Shown here: positions 8,489 to 17,127 of the stretch, piece by piece | How positions within the stretch are numbered: position 1 is the first letter of the stretch | How the letters are laid out: each line of letters opens with the position of its first letter | From: Marinobacter pelagius | Lineage (GTDB): Bacteria; Pseudomonadota; Gammaproteobacteria; Pseudomonadales; Oleiphilaceae | Direction: 5' to 3' | NCBI RefSeq assembly: GCF_003315345.1 | Contig: NZ_QNRO01000001.1 | Coordinates: 310,001-374,000, forward strand | DNA: 64,000 nucleotides | Notes under the pieces: generated by a model | Database searches by the model: none | Seen by the model: the letters and a program-made list of their open reading frames with translations, nothing else | What the model was told of the DNA's origin: nothing | Translations under genes and position numbers: made by a program

Positions 8489-9988
8489 ATGTCTGTTCGT
8501 GAAATCCCCCTGTTCATTGATGGTAAGCCAGTCCGTTCAGAAAGTTCGGAGTGGCGAGATGTCGTCAATCCTGCCACCCAGGAGGTCGTTTCCCGGGTGC
8601 CGTTTGCCACCGAGGCGGAAGTGGAGCGGGCCGTTGCCTCTGCCAAGGAGGCGTTCCGAGAATGGCGGAAGGTCTCGCTGGCCCAGCGCATGCGCATCAT
8701 GTTGAAATTCCAGGCCCTTGTGGGGGAGCACACCAAGGAGCTGGCGGCGCTGATCACCGAGGAGCACGGCAAGACCCTGCCCGATGCCGAGGGCGAGGTT
8801 GGCCGGGGTCTGGAAGTCATCGAGCACGCCTGTTCGATCACTTCCCTGCAGCTTGGTGAGATCGCCGAGAACGCCGCCGGTGGCGTGAATGTCTATTCCC
8901 TGAACCAGCCGCTGGGTGTGGGCGCCGGTATCACTGCGTTCAACTTCCCGGTAATGCTGCCTTGTTTCATGTTCCCGTTGGCCATCGCGACGGGCAACAC
9001 CTTCATCCTCAAGCCTTCCGAGCAGGATCCCAGCTCCACCATGCGTCTGGTGGAACTGGCCCATGAGGCCGGCATTCCTGACGGGGTGTTGAACGTGGTT
9101 CATGGTGGTCCGGATGTGGCCAACATGATCTGTGATCACCCGGACATCAAGGCACTGTCCTTCATCGGTTCCACCCACGTTGGTACCCACATCTACAACC
9201 GCGCGGGTGCTGCGGGTAAGCGCGTCCAGTCCATGATGGGGGCGAAGAACCACTGCGTGATCATGCCCGATGCCAACCGCAGCCAGGCCATCAACAATAT
9301 GATCGGTTCGGCGTTTGGTGCGGCCGGCCAGCGCTGTATGGCCAACTCGGTGCTGGTCCTGGTGGGCAAGGCCCGGGAATGGTTGCCGGAAATTATCGAG
9401 AAATCGAAAGACCTGAAGGTTGGTCCGGGCATCCAGCGGGATGCCGATCTGGGTCCGCTGGTCTCTCCCCAGGCCCTCAAACGGGTGGTCGGCCTGATTG
9501 AAAAAGGCGAGAAGGAGGGCGCCACCCTGGCGCTCGATGGCCGCGGATGCACGGTTGAAGGTTACCCGGAGGGCAATTTCGTGGGGCCGACGATCTTCAC
9601 CAACGTGAAGCCGGAAATGACCATCTATCAGGAGGAAGTTTTCGGGCCGGTACTCTGTGTGGTGGAAGTGGATACCCTCGATGATGCCATCGAGTTCATC
9701 AACCGGAACCCTAACGGCAATGGTACGTCCATCTTTACCGGCTCCGGCTGGGCCGCACGCCGCTTCGAAAATGACATTGATGTGGGCCAGGTGGGTATCA
9801 ACGTGCCGATCCCCGTGCCGGTCGCCTTCTTCAGCTTCACCGGCTCCCGGGGCTCCAAGCTGGGCGACCTCGGCCCCAACGGCAAGCAGGCAATCCAGTT
9901 CTGGACCCAGACCAAAACCGTCACGGCACGGTGGTTCGAACCTGACAATTTGTCTGAAGAGGTCAATACTACTATCTCGATGAAGTAG
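8489..9988 (+). CDS. mmsA: CoA-acylating methylmalonate-semialdehyde dehydrogenase, copy 1
   Basis: 499 residues, the normal length. The aldehyde dehydrogenase fold shows GAAGQRCM with catalytic Cys283, LKPSEQDPS for cofactor binding and EEVFGPVL. MmsA converts methylmalonate or malonate semialdehyde with NAD and CoA to propionyl- or acetyl-CoA. Unlike the second copy at 41.5 kb, which lies in a valine cluster, this one is followed by a TRAP transporter, so its substrate may come from outside the cell. A GGAGG site precedes the ATG. A strong GC hairpin separates it from dctP. Confidence 0.93.
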   Translation: MSVREIPLFIDGKPVRSESSEWRDVVNPATQEVVSRVPFATEAEVERAVASAKEAFREWRKVSLAQRMRIMLKFQALVGEHTKELAALITEEHGKTLPDAEGEVGRGLEVIEHACSITSLQLGEIAENAAGGVNVYSLNQPLGVGAGITAFNFPVMLPCFMFPLAIATGNTFILKPSEQDPSSTMRLVELAHEAGIPDGVLNVVHGGPDVANMICDHPDIKALSFIGSTHVGTHIYNRAGAAGKRVQSMMGAKNHCVIMPDANRSQAINNMIGSAFGAAGQRCMANSVLVLVGKAREWLPEIIEKSKDLKVGPGIQRDADLGPLVSPQALKRVVGLIEKGEKEGATLALDGRGCTVEGYPEGNFVGPTIFTNVKPEMTIYQEEVFGPVLCVVEVDTLDDAIEFINRNPNGNGTSIFTGSGWAARRFENDIDVGQVGINVPIPVPVAFFSFTGSRGSKLGDLGPNGKQAIQFWTQTKTVTARWFEPDNLSEEVNTTISMK

Positions 9989-9995
9989 GAAAAGC

Positions 9996-10013
9996 GGGCC
10001 GGGCAACCGGCCC
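9996..10013 (+). terminator. Hairpin between mmsA and dctP
   Basis: Perfect 7-bp stem GGGCCGG / CCGGCCC with a GCAA tetraloop, eight bases after the mmsA stop. No clean U-run follows (TTCGGTT), so it may act as a weak terminator or as an mRNA-end protector rather than a full stop. Confidence 0.5.
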
Positions 10014-10065
10014 TTCGGTTCATCTTTCCAAAACCAATGTACGAACAACAAAAGGAAGAGAAACC

Positions 10066-11118
10066 ATGACTCAGAAGTTCAATGTTCCCGCAGCGCTGGC
10101 AGCCGGCTTTACCGCCCTGACCCTGTCGACGGCCATTCACGCCGCCGGCCCGAAAAAACTGGATGTGGCCAGTACCTTCAATACCAATATCTTCATCGGT
10201 GAGGGTGCGGTGCGCTTCGCCGAAGAGTTGAAAACTGTCACCGATGGCAATGTCGAGCTGGAAGTACACAACCCCGGTGACCTGGTGCCCGCATTCGAGG
10301 TATTCAACTCGGTGTCCTCCGGTGCTATCCCCGCCGGCTGGGACTGGATCGGTTACTGGGCCGGCACGGTGCCGGTGACCAACCTCTACGGCGCACTGCC
10401 GTTTGGCCCCACCCCGGAAGCATTCATGTCCTGGATGTGGTCAGGTGAGGGCACCGAGCTGCTCCAGAGTGCCTACGATGACTACAACGTGAAAGTGCTG
10501 CCTTGCTTTATCTCGCCCCAGGAGACCGGTGGCTGGTACAACAAGGAAATCAACAGCATCAAGGACTTCGATGGCCTGCGTATCCGGATCTCCGGTCTTG
10601 GTGCCAAGGTGCTGAACAAATACGGCGCGTCCACCCAGCTGATTCCCGGCGGGGAAATCTACCTGGCCCTGGAGCGGGGTCGTATCGACGCCACCGAGTT
10701 CTCGGTACCCCAGGTGGATCAGCTGATGGGCTTCGAGGAAATCACCAAGTATTACTACTTCCCGGGTTGGCACCAGTCGGCCAGCTGGTTCTCGTTCATC
10801 ATCAACAAGGATGTCTGGAACGAGTATGACGACGCCACCAAGGCCAAGTTCGAGACCGCCTGCCGGGCCACCCTGCAATGGTCCATGGCCGAGGCTCCGG
10901 CCGAGCAGATGCGTGTGATCGGCAAGCTGAAGGAGAAGGGCATCGAGGTCAAGCGCTTCCCGGATGAGGTCATTGCCGAGCTGCGCAAGGGCTGGAACGA
11001 GGTCCGCGCCGAGGAAATGAAGAACAACCCGCGCTTCAAGGAGGCTTACGAGTCCCTGATGGAACATACCCAGTTGGTCAACGACTGGTACGACCTGCAG
11101 GCCATTCCCCGGGATTGA
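10066..11118 (+). CDS. dctP: TRAP transporter solute-binding protein, TakP-like
   Basis: 350 residues with a signal peptide (LAAGFTALTLSTAIHA) and a DctP-type periplasmic binding domain. The stretch GGWYNKEINSIKDFDGLRIRI and the later GGEIYLALERGRIDATE and YYYFPGW resemble TakP, the alpha-keto-acid binding protein, more than C4-dicarboxylate DctP; Arg in RIRI is the usual carboxylate ligand region. AAGGAAGAG precedes the ATG. It probably feeds DctQM encoded just downstream after a terminator. Substrate likely a 2-oxo or hydroxy monocarboxylate; this is inference from motif recall. Confidence 0.88.
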   Translation: MTQKFNVPAALAAGFTALTLSTAIHAAGPKKLDVASTFNTNIFIGEGAVRFAEELKTVTDGNVELEVHNPGDLVPAFEVFNSVSSGAIPAGWDWIGYWAGTVPVTNLYGALPFGPTPEAFMSWMWSGEGTELLQSAYDDYNVKVLPCFISPQETGGWYNKEINSIKDFDGLRIRISGLGAKVLNKYGASTQLIPGGEIYLALERGRIDATEFSVPQVDQLMGFEEITKYYYFPGWHQSASWFSFIINKDVWNEYDDATKAKFETACRATLQWSMAEAPAEQMRVIGKLKEKGIEVKRFPDEVIAELRKGWNEVRAEEMKNNPRFKEAYESLMEHTQLVNDWYDLQAIPRD

Positions 11119-11134
11119 TCCTGTAATGTTCCTG

Positions 11135-11165
11135 CCGGCGGTGGCGTGTGCCACCGCCGGTTTTT
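11135..11165 (+). terminator. Intrinsic terminator between dctP and dctQ
   Basis: Perfect 11-bp stem (CCGGCGGTGGC / GCCACCGCCGG) with a GTGT loop, followed at once by TTTTT. It lies 16 bases past the dctP stop and before dctQ on the same strand, so most transcripts should end after dctP, giving excess binding protein over permease. Confidence 0.88.
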
Positions 11166-11201
11166 CACTACTCATTCGGGCCTGACGGATACACCTGCAG
11201 T

Positions 11202-11843
11202 ATGAACTCCAACACTGGTCATTATTCGGATTCCCTCCCACCCTGGCGCAACGGACTCGCCAGAATTCTCGCAACAATCGCTGTTCCCCTGATCGCCATT
11301 GGTGTCTGGCTTGGCCGGGTGTCGAGCTGGCTTGTGCTGGCGATCATGTTTGTGGTGCTGACCACGGTCGTGATGAACGCAGTGGGTTGGAATGAGCTCT
11401 ACAGCTGGGATACCAAGATACTGTTGCTGGGCGATGCCATCACCATCAACTCAGTGATCGAGATGCAGTGGCACTTGTTCGGGCTGCTGACACTGATCGG
11501 AGGCAGCTATGCCTTGCACTCGGACACCCACGTCCGGGTCGATATGTTGCACCATAATCTGGGTCCGACAGGCAAACACTGGGTCGATATCATTGGTCAC
11601 CTGGTATTCCTTATTCCTTTCTGTGTATTGATCGCCTGGTTATCGAAGCACTTTGTCCAGATGTCCTACCTCTCCGGCGAGCAGTCCAACTACGGCGGGC
11701 TTACCGATCGTTATCTGATCAAGGGGGCGCTGCCTGCGGGGCTGGCTCTTCTGGCCATCAGTGCGCTTGGTCAGATTTTCGACCGCCTCGCAAAGATTCT
11801 TGATCCTCGCCGCAACGCAGAGGAGTCTCATCATGCTGGATGA
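11202..11843 (+). CDS. dctQ: TRAP transporter small permease
   Basis: 213 residues with four main membrane segments (about 20-38, 43-62, 90-110 and 130-150, plus a final one near 180-200), fitting DctQ. The conserved WHLFGLLTLIGGSYALHSDTHVRVD block is characteristic. The inner-membrane protein pairs with DctM to form the Na+-coupled secondary transporter served by DctP. Start is ATG at 11202 rather than a GTG/TTG-type start inside the terminator. It overlaps dctM by 11 bases. Confidence 0.88.
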   Translation: MNSNTGHYSDSLPPWRNGLARILATIAVPLIAIGVWLGRVSSWLVLAIMFVVLTTVVMNAVGWNELYSWDTKILLLGDAITINSVIEMQWHLFGLLTLIGGSYALHSDTHVRVDMLHHNLGPTGKHWVDIIGHLVFLIPFCVLIAWLSKHFVQMSYLSGEQSNYGGLTDRYLIKGALPAGLALLAISALGQIFDRLAKILDPRRNAEESHHAG

Positions 11844-13188
11844 ATACGGCCTTGCGATTGCCATGGTGGTTGCCCTTTTGCTGGGTATTTTCAGTGGTTA
11901 TCCGGTGGCTTTCCTGCTGGGTGGGCTCGGTATCCTTTTCGCATTCATCGGCGATATTCCCCTGCCATTTCTGGGCACGGTATCTTCCCGGATCTTCGGG
12001 GGTGTCATCGAGAACTGGCTGCTGATCGCCATTCCCCTGTTCGTGTTCATGGGGCTGATGCTGGAAAAGTCCGGGGTGGCAAAAAATCTTCTTCTGACCC
12101 TGCAGAGACTGTTTGGCAGGGTTCGTGGTGGCCTGGCCATTTCGGTGGCTCTGCTGGGTATCGTAATGGCGGCGAGTACCGGCATCATCGGTGCCTCTGT
12201 GGTGATGCTCGGTCTGCTTGCCCTGCCGGTCATGACGCGACAGGGTTACAAGCCCGAAATTGCCTACGGCGTTGTCGCTGCCTCGGGCACTCTCGGGATC
12301 CTGATTCCGCCCTCGATCATGCTGGTACTGATGGGGTCGATCATGAACCTGTCCGTGGGCGATCTGTTCAAGGCGGCACTGTTCCCGGGGCTGTTACTGG
12401 GCGGTCTGTATGCGCTTTACCTTCTGGTGATTGCCCACCTGAAACCGGATTGGGCGCCGTTGGCTGAAGAAGGCGGGGACGCGCACCTTACCGAGGAGCA
12501 TTCGCCGCTGGTAATCGCCCTGCTCAGGGATCTGGCAGGCCCGGTGGTTCTGATCGTGGCCGTTCTCGGGTCGATCATGGCAGGTATCGCGACGCCGACC
12601 GAAGCAGCAGCTATCGGTGCTGCGGGTTCCCTGGTGCTTGCCCTGGGCCTGCGGCAGCTGAACTGGGGCGCACTCCGGCAGGTGTGCCGGGACACCTCTC
12701 GAACCTCGGCCATGATCCTGTTCGTGGTGATCGGCGCCACCTGTTTCAGCGTGGTGTTCAAGCGCCTCGGCGGCGATGACATGATCGTGGACATCATCAC
12801 CGGTACCGGTCTTGGCCCCTATGGCCTGTTGCTGCTGCTCATGGGCCTGATCTTCATCCTCGGGTTCTTCCTGGAGTGGATCGAGATCAGTTTCGTGGTG
12901 CTGCCGCTGTTGCTGCCGGTGGTAGAGGGGCTCGAGTTTGCCGGGGTGAGTAGTACCGGCCTGATGGTGTGGTTTGCCATCCTGGTGGCGATCAACCTGC
13001 AGACCAGCTTCCTGACGCCGCCGTTCGGTTATGCGCTGTTCTACCTGAAAGGCATTGCGCAGGGGAATGTCAGTATCGGCGTTATCTACCGGTCGATTAT
13101 TCCGTTCGTGCTACTGCAGCTGACGGGCCTGATTCTGTGCATCGTCTTCCCATCGATTGCACTCTGGTTCCCCGGGTTGACGGACTAG
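11833..13188 (+). CDS. dctM: TRAP transporter large permease
   Basis: 451 residues, about 12 membrane segments, with the DctM signature ASGTLGILIPPSIMLVLMG and TPTEAAAIGAAGSL. It carries the substrate and sodium path of the TRAP system. ATG at 11833 lies within the end of dctQ, preceded by AGAGGAG, the usual translational coupling. The C-terminus has TSFLTPPFGYALFYLKG, typical of the subgroup for carboxylates. Its stop codon overlaps that of convergent rnz in CTAG (13185-13188). Confidence 0.92.
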   Translation: MLDEYGLAIAMVVALLLGIFSGYPVAFLLGGLGILFAFIGDIPLPFLGTVSSRIFGGVIENWLLIAIPLFVFMGLMLEKSGVAKNLLLTLQRLFGRVRGGLAISVALLGIVMAASTGIIGASVVMLGLLALPVMTRQGYKPEIAYGVVAASGTLGILIPPSIMLVLMGSIMNLSVGDLFKAALFPGLLLGGLYALYLLVIAHLKPDWAPLAEEGGDAHLTEEHSPLVIALLRDLAGPVVLIVAVLGSIMAGIATPTEAAAIGAAGSLVLALGLRQLNWGALRQVCRDTSRTSAMILFVVIGATCFSVVFKRLGGDDMIVDIITGTGLGPYGLLLLLMGLIFILGFFLEWIEISFVVLPLLLPVVEGLEFAGVSSTGLMVWFAILVAINLQTSFLTPPFGYALFYLKGIAQGNVSIGVIYRSIIPFVLLQLTGLILCIVFPSIALWFPGLTD

Positions 13189-14162
13189 TCCCCGGGGGCC
13201 GGTTCTGGCCGCAGGGTGAGATCCTTGTGCAGGCGGTAGCTGTGAAGATCCCGGGCCAGGTACAGAGTGCCCCGGTACAGACCCGCCGCTTCGGCTTCGA
13301 CTTCGCCGATGTGCGGGTAGGCATCACGACTAAGCTGATAGCGGGAGCTGAAATGCGTCAGTACCAGGTTGGGGATGCCCACCGCCTCCGCAAAACGGGC
13401 GACCTGGGCTGCCGAGCTGTGCTGGGGCCAGGTGCCAACGCGGTCGGCTACTTCCTGGGTGTAGGTGGCCTCGTGGATCAGCACGTGGGCGTCCTGGCAG
13501 GTGGCTTCGAGTAATTCCGGGTTGTCGTTGTCGCCGCCCACCACGATTTTTCTGGGCTGCCGGGTAATGGCGGTGTACTGGTCGCTGCGAAGTACCGTTC
13601 CGTTCTCCAGCACCACATCCCGTCCTTGCTGTAACTCTCCCCAGGCCGGGCCGGGTTCGACGCCGTCAGCCTCGAGTCTGTCCTTCAGCAGCTGACGCTC
13701 CAGGTTCTTCTCGGTAAAGGTGAAAGCGCGGCTGGAGACCCGGTGGGAAAGCGGGGTGGCCATGACCTCCACGGCATCGTCTTCCCAATAGAACTCATCG
13801 GCTTCCGAGTCGATGTATTTGAGCTCATAGCTCAGGCTGGAATCGCTGTTGCCCAGCGCGGTTTCCACAAAGGTTTTCACCGGCCTGGGTGCAACCAGAA
13901 ACAGGGGCTCGGTGCGGCCCAGCATGGAGGCGCTGGTGAGCAGGCCGGGCAGCCCGAAGGTGTGGTCGCCGTGCACGTGGGTGATAAAAATCGCCTGCAG
14001 CTGCATCACCGAGTGGCGGGTGTGCAGCAACTGGTGCTGGGTGCCCTCACCGCAATCGATCAGGTACCAGTGTTTCGGTTTGCCATGCATCAGGGCCAGG
14101 CCAGTGACATTTCTGGCCTTTGTCGGCGTGCCGGCTGATGTGCCGAGGAAGGTGAAATCCAT
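13185..14162 (-). CDS. rnz: Ribonuclease Z
   Basis: 325 residues, the size of short-form tRNase Z. Metallo-beta-lactamase motif THVHGDHTFGLPGL (His62, His64, Asp66, His67), N-terminal FLGTSAGTPTKARN and later HEATYT and HSSAAQVA motifs are all present. It removes 3' trailers from tRNA precursors and may degrade other RNAs. It is a single gene, convergent with dctM by four bases and divergent from the phosphoribosyltransferase. Confidence 0.95.
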   Translation of the reverse strand: MDFTFLGTSAGTPTKARNVTGLALMHGKPKHWYLIDCGEGTQHQLLHTRHSVMQLQAIFITHVHGDHTFGLPGLLTSASMLGRTEPLFLVAPRPVKTFVETALGNSDSSLSYELKYIDSEADEFYWEDDAVEVMATPLSHRVSSRAFTFTEKNLERQLLKDRLEADGVEPGPAWGELQQGRDVVLENGTVLRSDQYTAITRQPRKIVVGGDNDNPELLEATCQDAHVLIHEATYTQEVADRVGTWPQHSSAAQVARFAEAVGIPNLVLTHFSSRYQLSRDAYPHIGEVEAEAAGLYRGTLYLARDLHSYRLHKDLTLRPEPAPGD

Positions 14163-14231
14163 GGGGTTTCCTGTTGGGGCTTTTGAAAGAGTATAAAATT
14201 GAAAGACAGGATCACAAGGCAGGAGTCACTG

Positions 14232-14867
14232 ATGGCAGAACCGACGATCATGCAGGTCCAGTTGCTCAGCCCGGATGAGGTGGTGGATGCCTGTGACGAA
14301 GTCGCGAGGCACATCCTGGCCAGCCGGTTCCGCCCGGATATGATCGTCGCTGTCGCCCGGGGTGGCTTCATGCCTGCCCGTTTCCTGTGTGATTTCCTGA
14401 ACCTGGGTGCATTGTGTTCCATCCGCGTCCAGCATTACGAGGCTGGAGCCAGCAAGGGTGAGGAGGCCCGGGTGACCATCCCCCTGGCCACGGACATCCG
14501 CGGCGCCCGGATACTGGTGGTTGACGATGTCAATGACAGTGGCGATACCCTGCGGGCGGCGCGCTCTTACCTGGAGCCCCTCGGCCCGGCGGAGCTCCGG
14601 ACTGCCGTACTCCATGAAAAACTGGTGACCACCTGCCCGGCGGATTTCAGTGCCGGCGAGGTGCGAAAGTGGCGCTGGATTCTCTATCCCTGGGCCATGG
14701 TGGAGGATATCGCCCAGTTTGTCCGGGAAATGGCGCCTGCTCCACATGATGCAGACGAAACCTTGCAGCGTTTGCAGACCTGTTATGAGCTGGAACTGAC
14801 GCCCACCCAATTGTCCCGGGTGGTCTATTTCGGCGGTTTACCGCACGCCCTTTTGCCGGGTGCCTGA
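14232..14867 (+). CDS. Type I phosphoribosyltransferase (purine salvage-like)
   Basis: 211 residues with the PRPP-binding motif ILVVDDVNDSGDTL and an early VAVARGGFMPARFL loop, as in hypoxanthine/xanthine-guanine phosphoribosyltransferases. The protein converts a purine base and PRPP to a nucleotide, most likely. AGGAG nine bases upstream favours ATG at 14232 over a TTG at 14199. The extended C-terminus after the catalytic domain (about 150-211) is longer than in E. coli Gpt and is typical of this marine/pseudomonad subgroup. Confidence 0.8.
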   Translation: MAEPTIMQVQLLSPDEVVDACDEVARHILASRFRPDMIVAVARGGFMPARFLCDFLNLGALCSIRVQHYEAGASKGEEARVTIPLATDIRGARILVVDDVNDSGDTLRAARSYLEPLGPAELRTAVLHEKLVTTCPADFSAGEVRKWRWILYPWAMVEDIAQFVREMAPAPHDADETLQRLQTCYELELTPTQLSRVVYFGGLPHALLPGA

Positions 14868-14873
14868 CAAACA

Positions 14874-14898
14874 AACCCGCACCTCGCAGGCGCGGGTT
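14874..14898. terminator. Hairpin in convergent gap
   Basis: AACCCGC and GCGGGTT form a 7-bp stem around an 11-base loop in the gap between the phosphoribosyltransferase and the convergent Spy-like gene; it could serve transcripts from both sides. No strong U-run is visible on either side. Confidence 0.4.
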
Positions 14899-14931
14899 CG
14901 CGTCAAGCGAACGGCCTTACCAGCCCTGATA

Positions 14932-15420
14932 TTATTGGCGCTGGCGGTCCTGGAGCTGTTGGCGCTGCTCGTCAGTGAGCACGTCGTTCATTTCTTCCTG
15001 GAATTTCTGACGCCGCTCGTACATCTCCTGCATTCTCTCCTGTTGTTGTTGCCAGTGCCGGTTCTGGATTTCCTGCATGCGCTGTCTTTGTTCATCTGTC
15101 AGGTCCAATCCGGCACCCGGCCCCATGCCCGGGTAGCCCCCCATCATGCCCGGGCCGGGGCCATAGCCCATGCCGGGACCCATGCCACGGTGCATCCCGG
15201 GGCCGTAGCCCATGCCCGGTCCCATGCCATGCATTCCGGGGCCATAACCCATACCAGGGCCGTAACCCATACCTGGCCCCATGCCATAGCCCATTCCGGG
15301 GCCCATGCCGGGTCCCATCATACCGGGCCCCATGTAACCCTGTGCCGCTGCGAGGCCGGAGAGACCGAGCCCCATAATGGAGACCAGCAATGTTTTCCTG
15401 AATGCTTCTGAAGTGCGCAT
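14932..15420 (-). CDS. Spy/CpxP-like periplasmic protein with Met-Gly-Pro repeats
   Basis: 162 residues: signal peptide ending AAAQ (about 1-26), a low-complexity region of repeated GPGMGYGPGM-type units (28-101) with more than 20 methionines, and a helical tail with two LTDEQ motifs (the LTxxQ signature of Spy/CpxP/ZraP proteins). Spy proteins are periplasmic chaperones and ZraP binds zinc; Met-rich stretches often bind Cu(I) or Ag(I). The combination suggests metal-stress sensing or buffering, by inference. It is monocistronic, with a 247-base upstream gap holding its promoter. Repeat number may vary between strains. Confidence 0.75.
   Translation of the reverse strand: MRTSEAFRKTLLVSIMGLGLSGLAAAQGYMGPGMMGPGMGPGMGYGMGPGMGYGPGMGYGPGMHGMGPGMGYGPGMHRGMGPGMGYGPGPGMMGGYPGMGPGAGLDLTDEQRQRMQEIQNRHWQQQQERMQEMYERRQKFQEEMNDVLTDEQRQQLQDRQRQ
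15115..15339 (-). repeat. In-frame tandem repeats encoding Gly/Met/Pro-rich region
   Basis: Imperfect tandem units of about 15-33 bases (consensus on the plus strand around GGGGCCATAGCCCATGCC) encode GPGMGYGPGM-like blocks of the Spy-like protein. The units stay in frame and lack spacers, so this is a coding repeat and not a CRISPR or satellite. Confidence 0.85.
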
Positions 15421-15667
15421 TCCGGCTTCCTCCCTGTTGAATCAGATGATGAATCCCGAAAAAGGATTTGCTCACGTTAAAGCTTAGCACAAGTTTTTCT
15501 ATCGGCAAGCGGAGGGCAGAGTTGGGACGGAGTTGTAATGCGCCGCTTTCGTCTTTGGCAGTTGAGCGGTATATTCGGAGGCAATCACGGAAAATCATCA
15601 GAAAATAGCTGAAAATATTACGAAATTTCCGGTTCTTATCGCTTTCAATGACCAACGGAGACAAAAC
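15421..15667. other. Divergent intergenic region without a gene
   Basis: The 247 bases between the Spy-like gene and the crotonase gene are AT-richer than their surroundings and must hold both promoters. I see no convincing open frame, RNA gene or strong operator. Confidence 0.5.
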
Positions 15668-16522
15668 GTGACCGAACCCTTCTCCTACCAGAGTTTCTCG
15701 GTTGATGTGTCCAATCACATCGCCCATGTCCAGTTCAAACGGCCGGACGCCCTCAACACCATGAACAAGGCCTTCTGGCTGGAATTGCCACGGTGCATGC
15801 AGGATATTGAAGCCAACACCGATGCCCGCGTGATCGTGATCTCGTCTACCGGCAAACATTTCTCCGCTGGCATGGATCTGGGTGTGTTTACCGATTCAAA
15901 GGCCGTACCCATGGGGGGCGACCCGGGCCGGATGGCCGAGAACCTTCGCCGGGTGGTGTTGCAGCTGCAGGACACCCTGAGCTCGCTGGAGAAGGTTCGT
16001 CTGCCGGTGCTGGCGGCGGTGCATGGCGGTTGCATCGGCGGTGCCCTGGACCTGGTGTGTGCGGCAGACAGCCGGTACTGCACAGCCGATGCCTACTTCA
16101 CCATCAAGGAAACCGAGCTGGGCATGACCGCGGATGTCGGTACCCTGCAGCGCCTGCCCAAGTTGATCCCAGAAGGTGTGGTGCGTGAGCTGGCCTATAC
16201 CGGCCGGAAGTTTGGTGCGGATGAGGCCCACCGCCTGGGGTTTGTGAATACCGTATACGACAATCACGAGACCATGCTGGAGGGCGTGATGGAGATCGCC
16301 GCCCGGATCGCTGCCAATTCGCCGCTGGCGGTTACCGGCTGCAAGGAGATGATCAACTACAGCCGGGACCACTCGGTGGAAGACAGCCTGAAGTACATGG
16401 CCACCTGGCAGGCCGGCATGTTCCGCCCCAATGACATGATGAAGACCTTCCAGGCCAAGGGTCAGAAGCAGCCGCCAGAGTATGACGACCTGTTCCCCGT
16501 GAAAGATCTGTTCAGCCAGTAA
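15668..16522 (+). CDS. Crotonase-fold protein, probable dienoyl-CoA isomerase
   Basis: 284 residues with oxyanion-hole motif HFSAGMDL and HGGCIGGALDLVCAAD. The segment IKETELGMTADVGTLQRLPK keeps the acidic residues of the ECH1 type delta-3,5-delta-2,4-dienoyl-CoA isomerases, which shift double bonds during beta-oxidation of unsaturated fatty acids. Length and C-terminus also suit that group. Start is GTG with GGAG eight bases upstream. It is followed after three bases by a CPBP protease gene on the same strand. A plain enoyl-CoA hydratase is the alternative. Confidence 0.82.
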   Translation: MTEPFSYQSFSVDVSNHIAHVQFKRPDALNTMNKAFWLELPRCMQDIEANTDARVIVISSTGKHFSAGMDLGVFTDSKAVPMGGDPGRMAENLRRVVLQLQDTLSSLEKVRLPVLAAVHGGCIGGALDLVCAADSRYCTADAYFTIKETELGMTADVGTLQRLPKLIPEGVVRELAYTGRKFGADEAHRLGFVNTVYDNHETMLEGVMEIAARIAANSPLAVTGCKEMINYSRDHSVEDSLKYMATWQAGMFRPNDMMKTFQAKGQKQPPEYDDLFPVKDLFSQ

Positions 16523-16525
16523 GTC

Positions 16526-17122
16526 ATGGCGAGAACGGGAGGTTCTTCCATCTCTACCCGGGCCGCCCTGGTTTTTCAGGGCGGCATCGGCGTCGTTGGC
16601 CTGTTGGCGATCTGGCTGTTCGATATTCCCGTGCAGTGGGGTGGTTTGGGCGGGTTCGAGATCGTGCTGTACGGCGCTCTTGGCGCTGTCGGCACTTATC
16701 TCACGCTGATTCTGATAACCCGGATCCCGGGCCTGTTCCCCGACAACCTGGAACAGCAGATGCGCGGGCTGCACCGTTTCGCCCGCAGCTTTTCCTGGAC
16801 GGTGTTGGTGTCATTATCGGTGCTAGCGGGTGTCGGAGAGGAGCTCCTGTTCCGGGGAGCCGTCCAGGGTTGGCTGATTCAGCACACCGGGCCCTGGACC
16901 GCCGTTATTGCGTCGTCAGTCCTGTTTGGCCTGGTTCACTACGTGTCATTCACCTATTTCCTGGTGGCCACCGGGCTGGGTCTGGTTCTGGGCGCCGCCT
17001 ACCATCTCTCCGCGAGCCTGGGCATGGTCATGCTCTGGCATGCGCTTTATGACGTGCTGGCCCTGTATTGCCTGCTGCGCTTCCCCCACTGGTTTGGAAT
17101 CGACTCCACGGGCTCACGGTAG
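16526..17122 (+). CDS. CPBP-family intramembrane protease, second copy
   Basis: 198 residues, about five membrane segments, with GVGEELLFRGAVQGWL (EExxxR) and FGLVHYVSF (conserved His), then LWHALYDVLA. It is shorter than the CPBP protein at 6.6 kb and belongs to the minimal type. It sits three bases after the dienoyl-CoA isomerase-like gene, with which it is probably co-transcribed although the functions seem unrelated. Inner membrane; substrate unknown. Confidence 0.82.
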   Translation: MARTGGSSISTRAALVFQGGIGVVGLLAIWLFDIPVQWGGLGGFEIVLYGALGAVGTYLTLILITRIPGLFPDNLEQQMRGLHRFARSFSWTVLVSLSVLAGVGEELLFRGAVQGWLIQHTGPWTAVIASSVLFGLVHYVSFTYFLVATGLGLVLGAAYHLSASLGMVMLWHALYDVLALYCLLRFPHWFGIDSTGSR

Positions 17123-17127
17123 TCGCC

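Noticed and set aside
9933..9942. GGTTCGAACC, like a tRNA T-loop
   Set aside because: It lies inside the end of mmsA copy 1 and no acceptor, D or anticodon stem can be formed around it.
8537..10051. A 504-codon minus-strand open frame over mmsA copy 1
   Set aside because: Shadow of the strongly codon-biased dehydrogenase gene; no motif or ribosome site supports it.
15115..15339. Possible CRISPR-like repeat array
   Set aside because: Units are contiguous, of variable length and in frame in a coding region; no spacers or cas genes.
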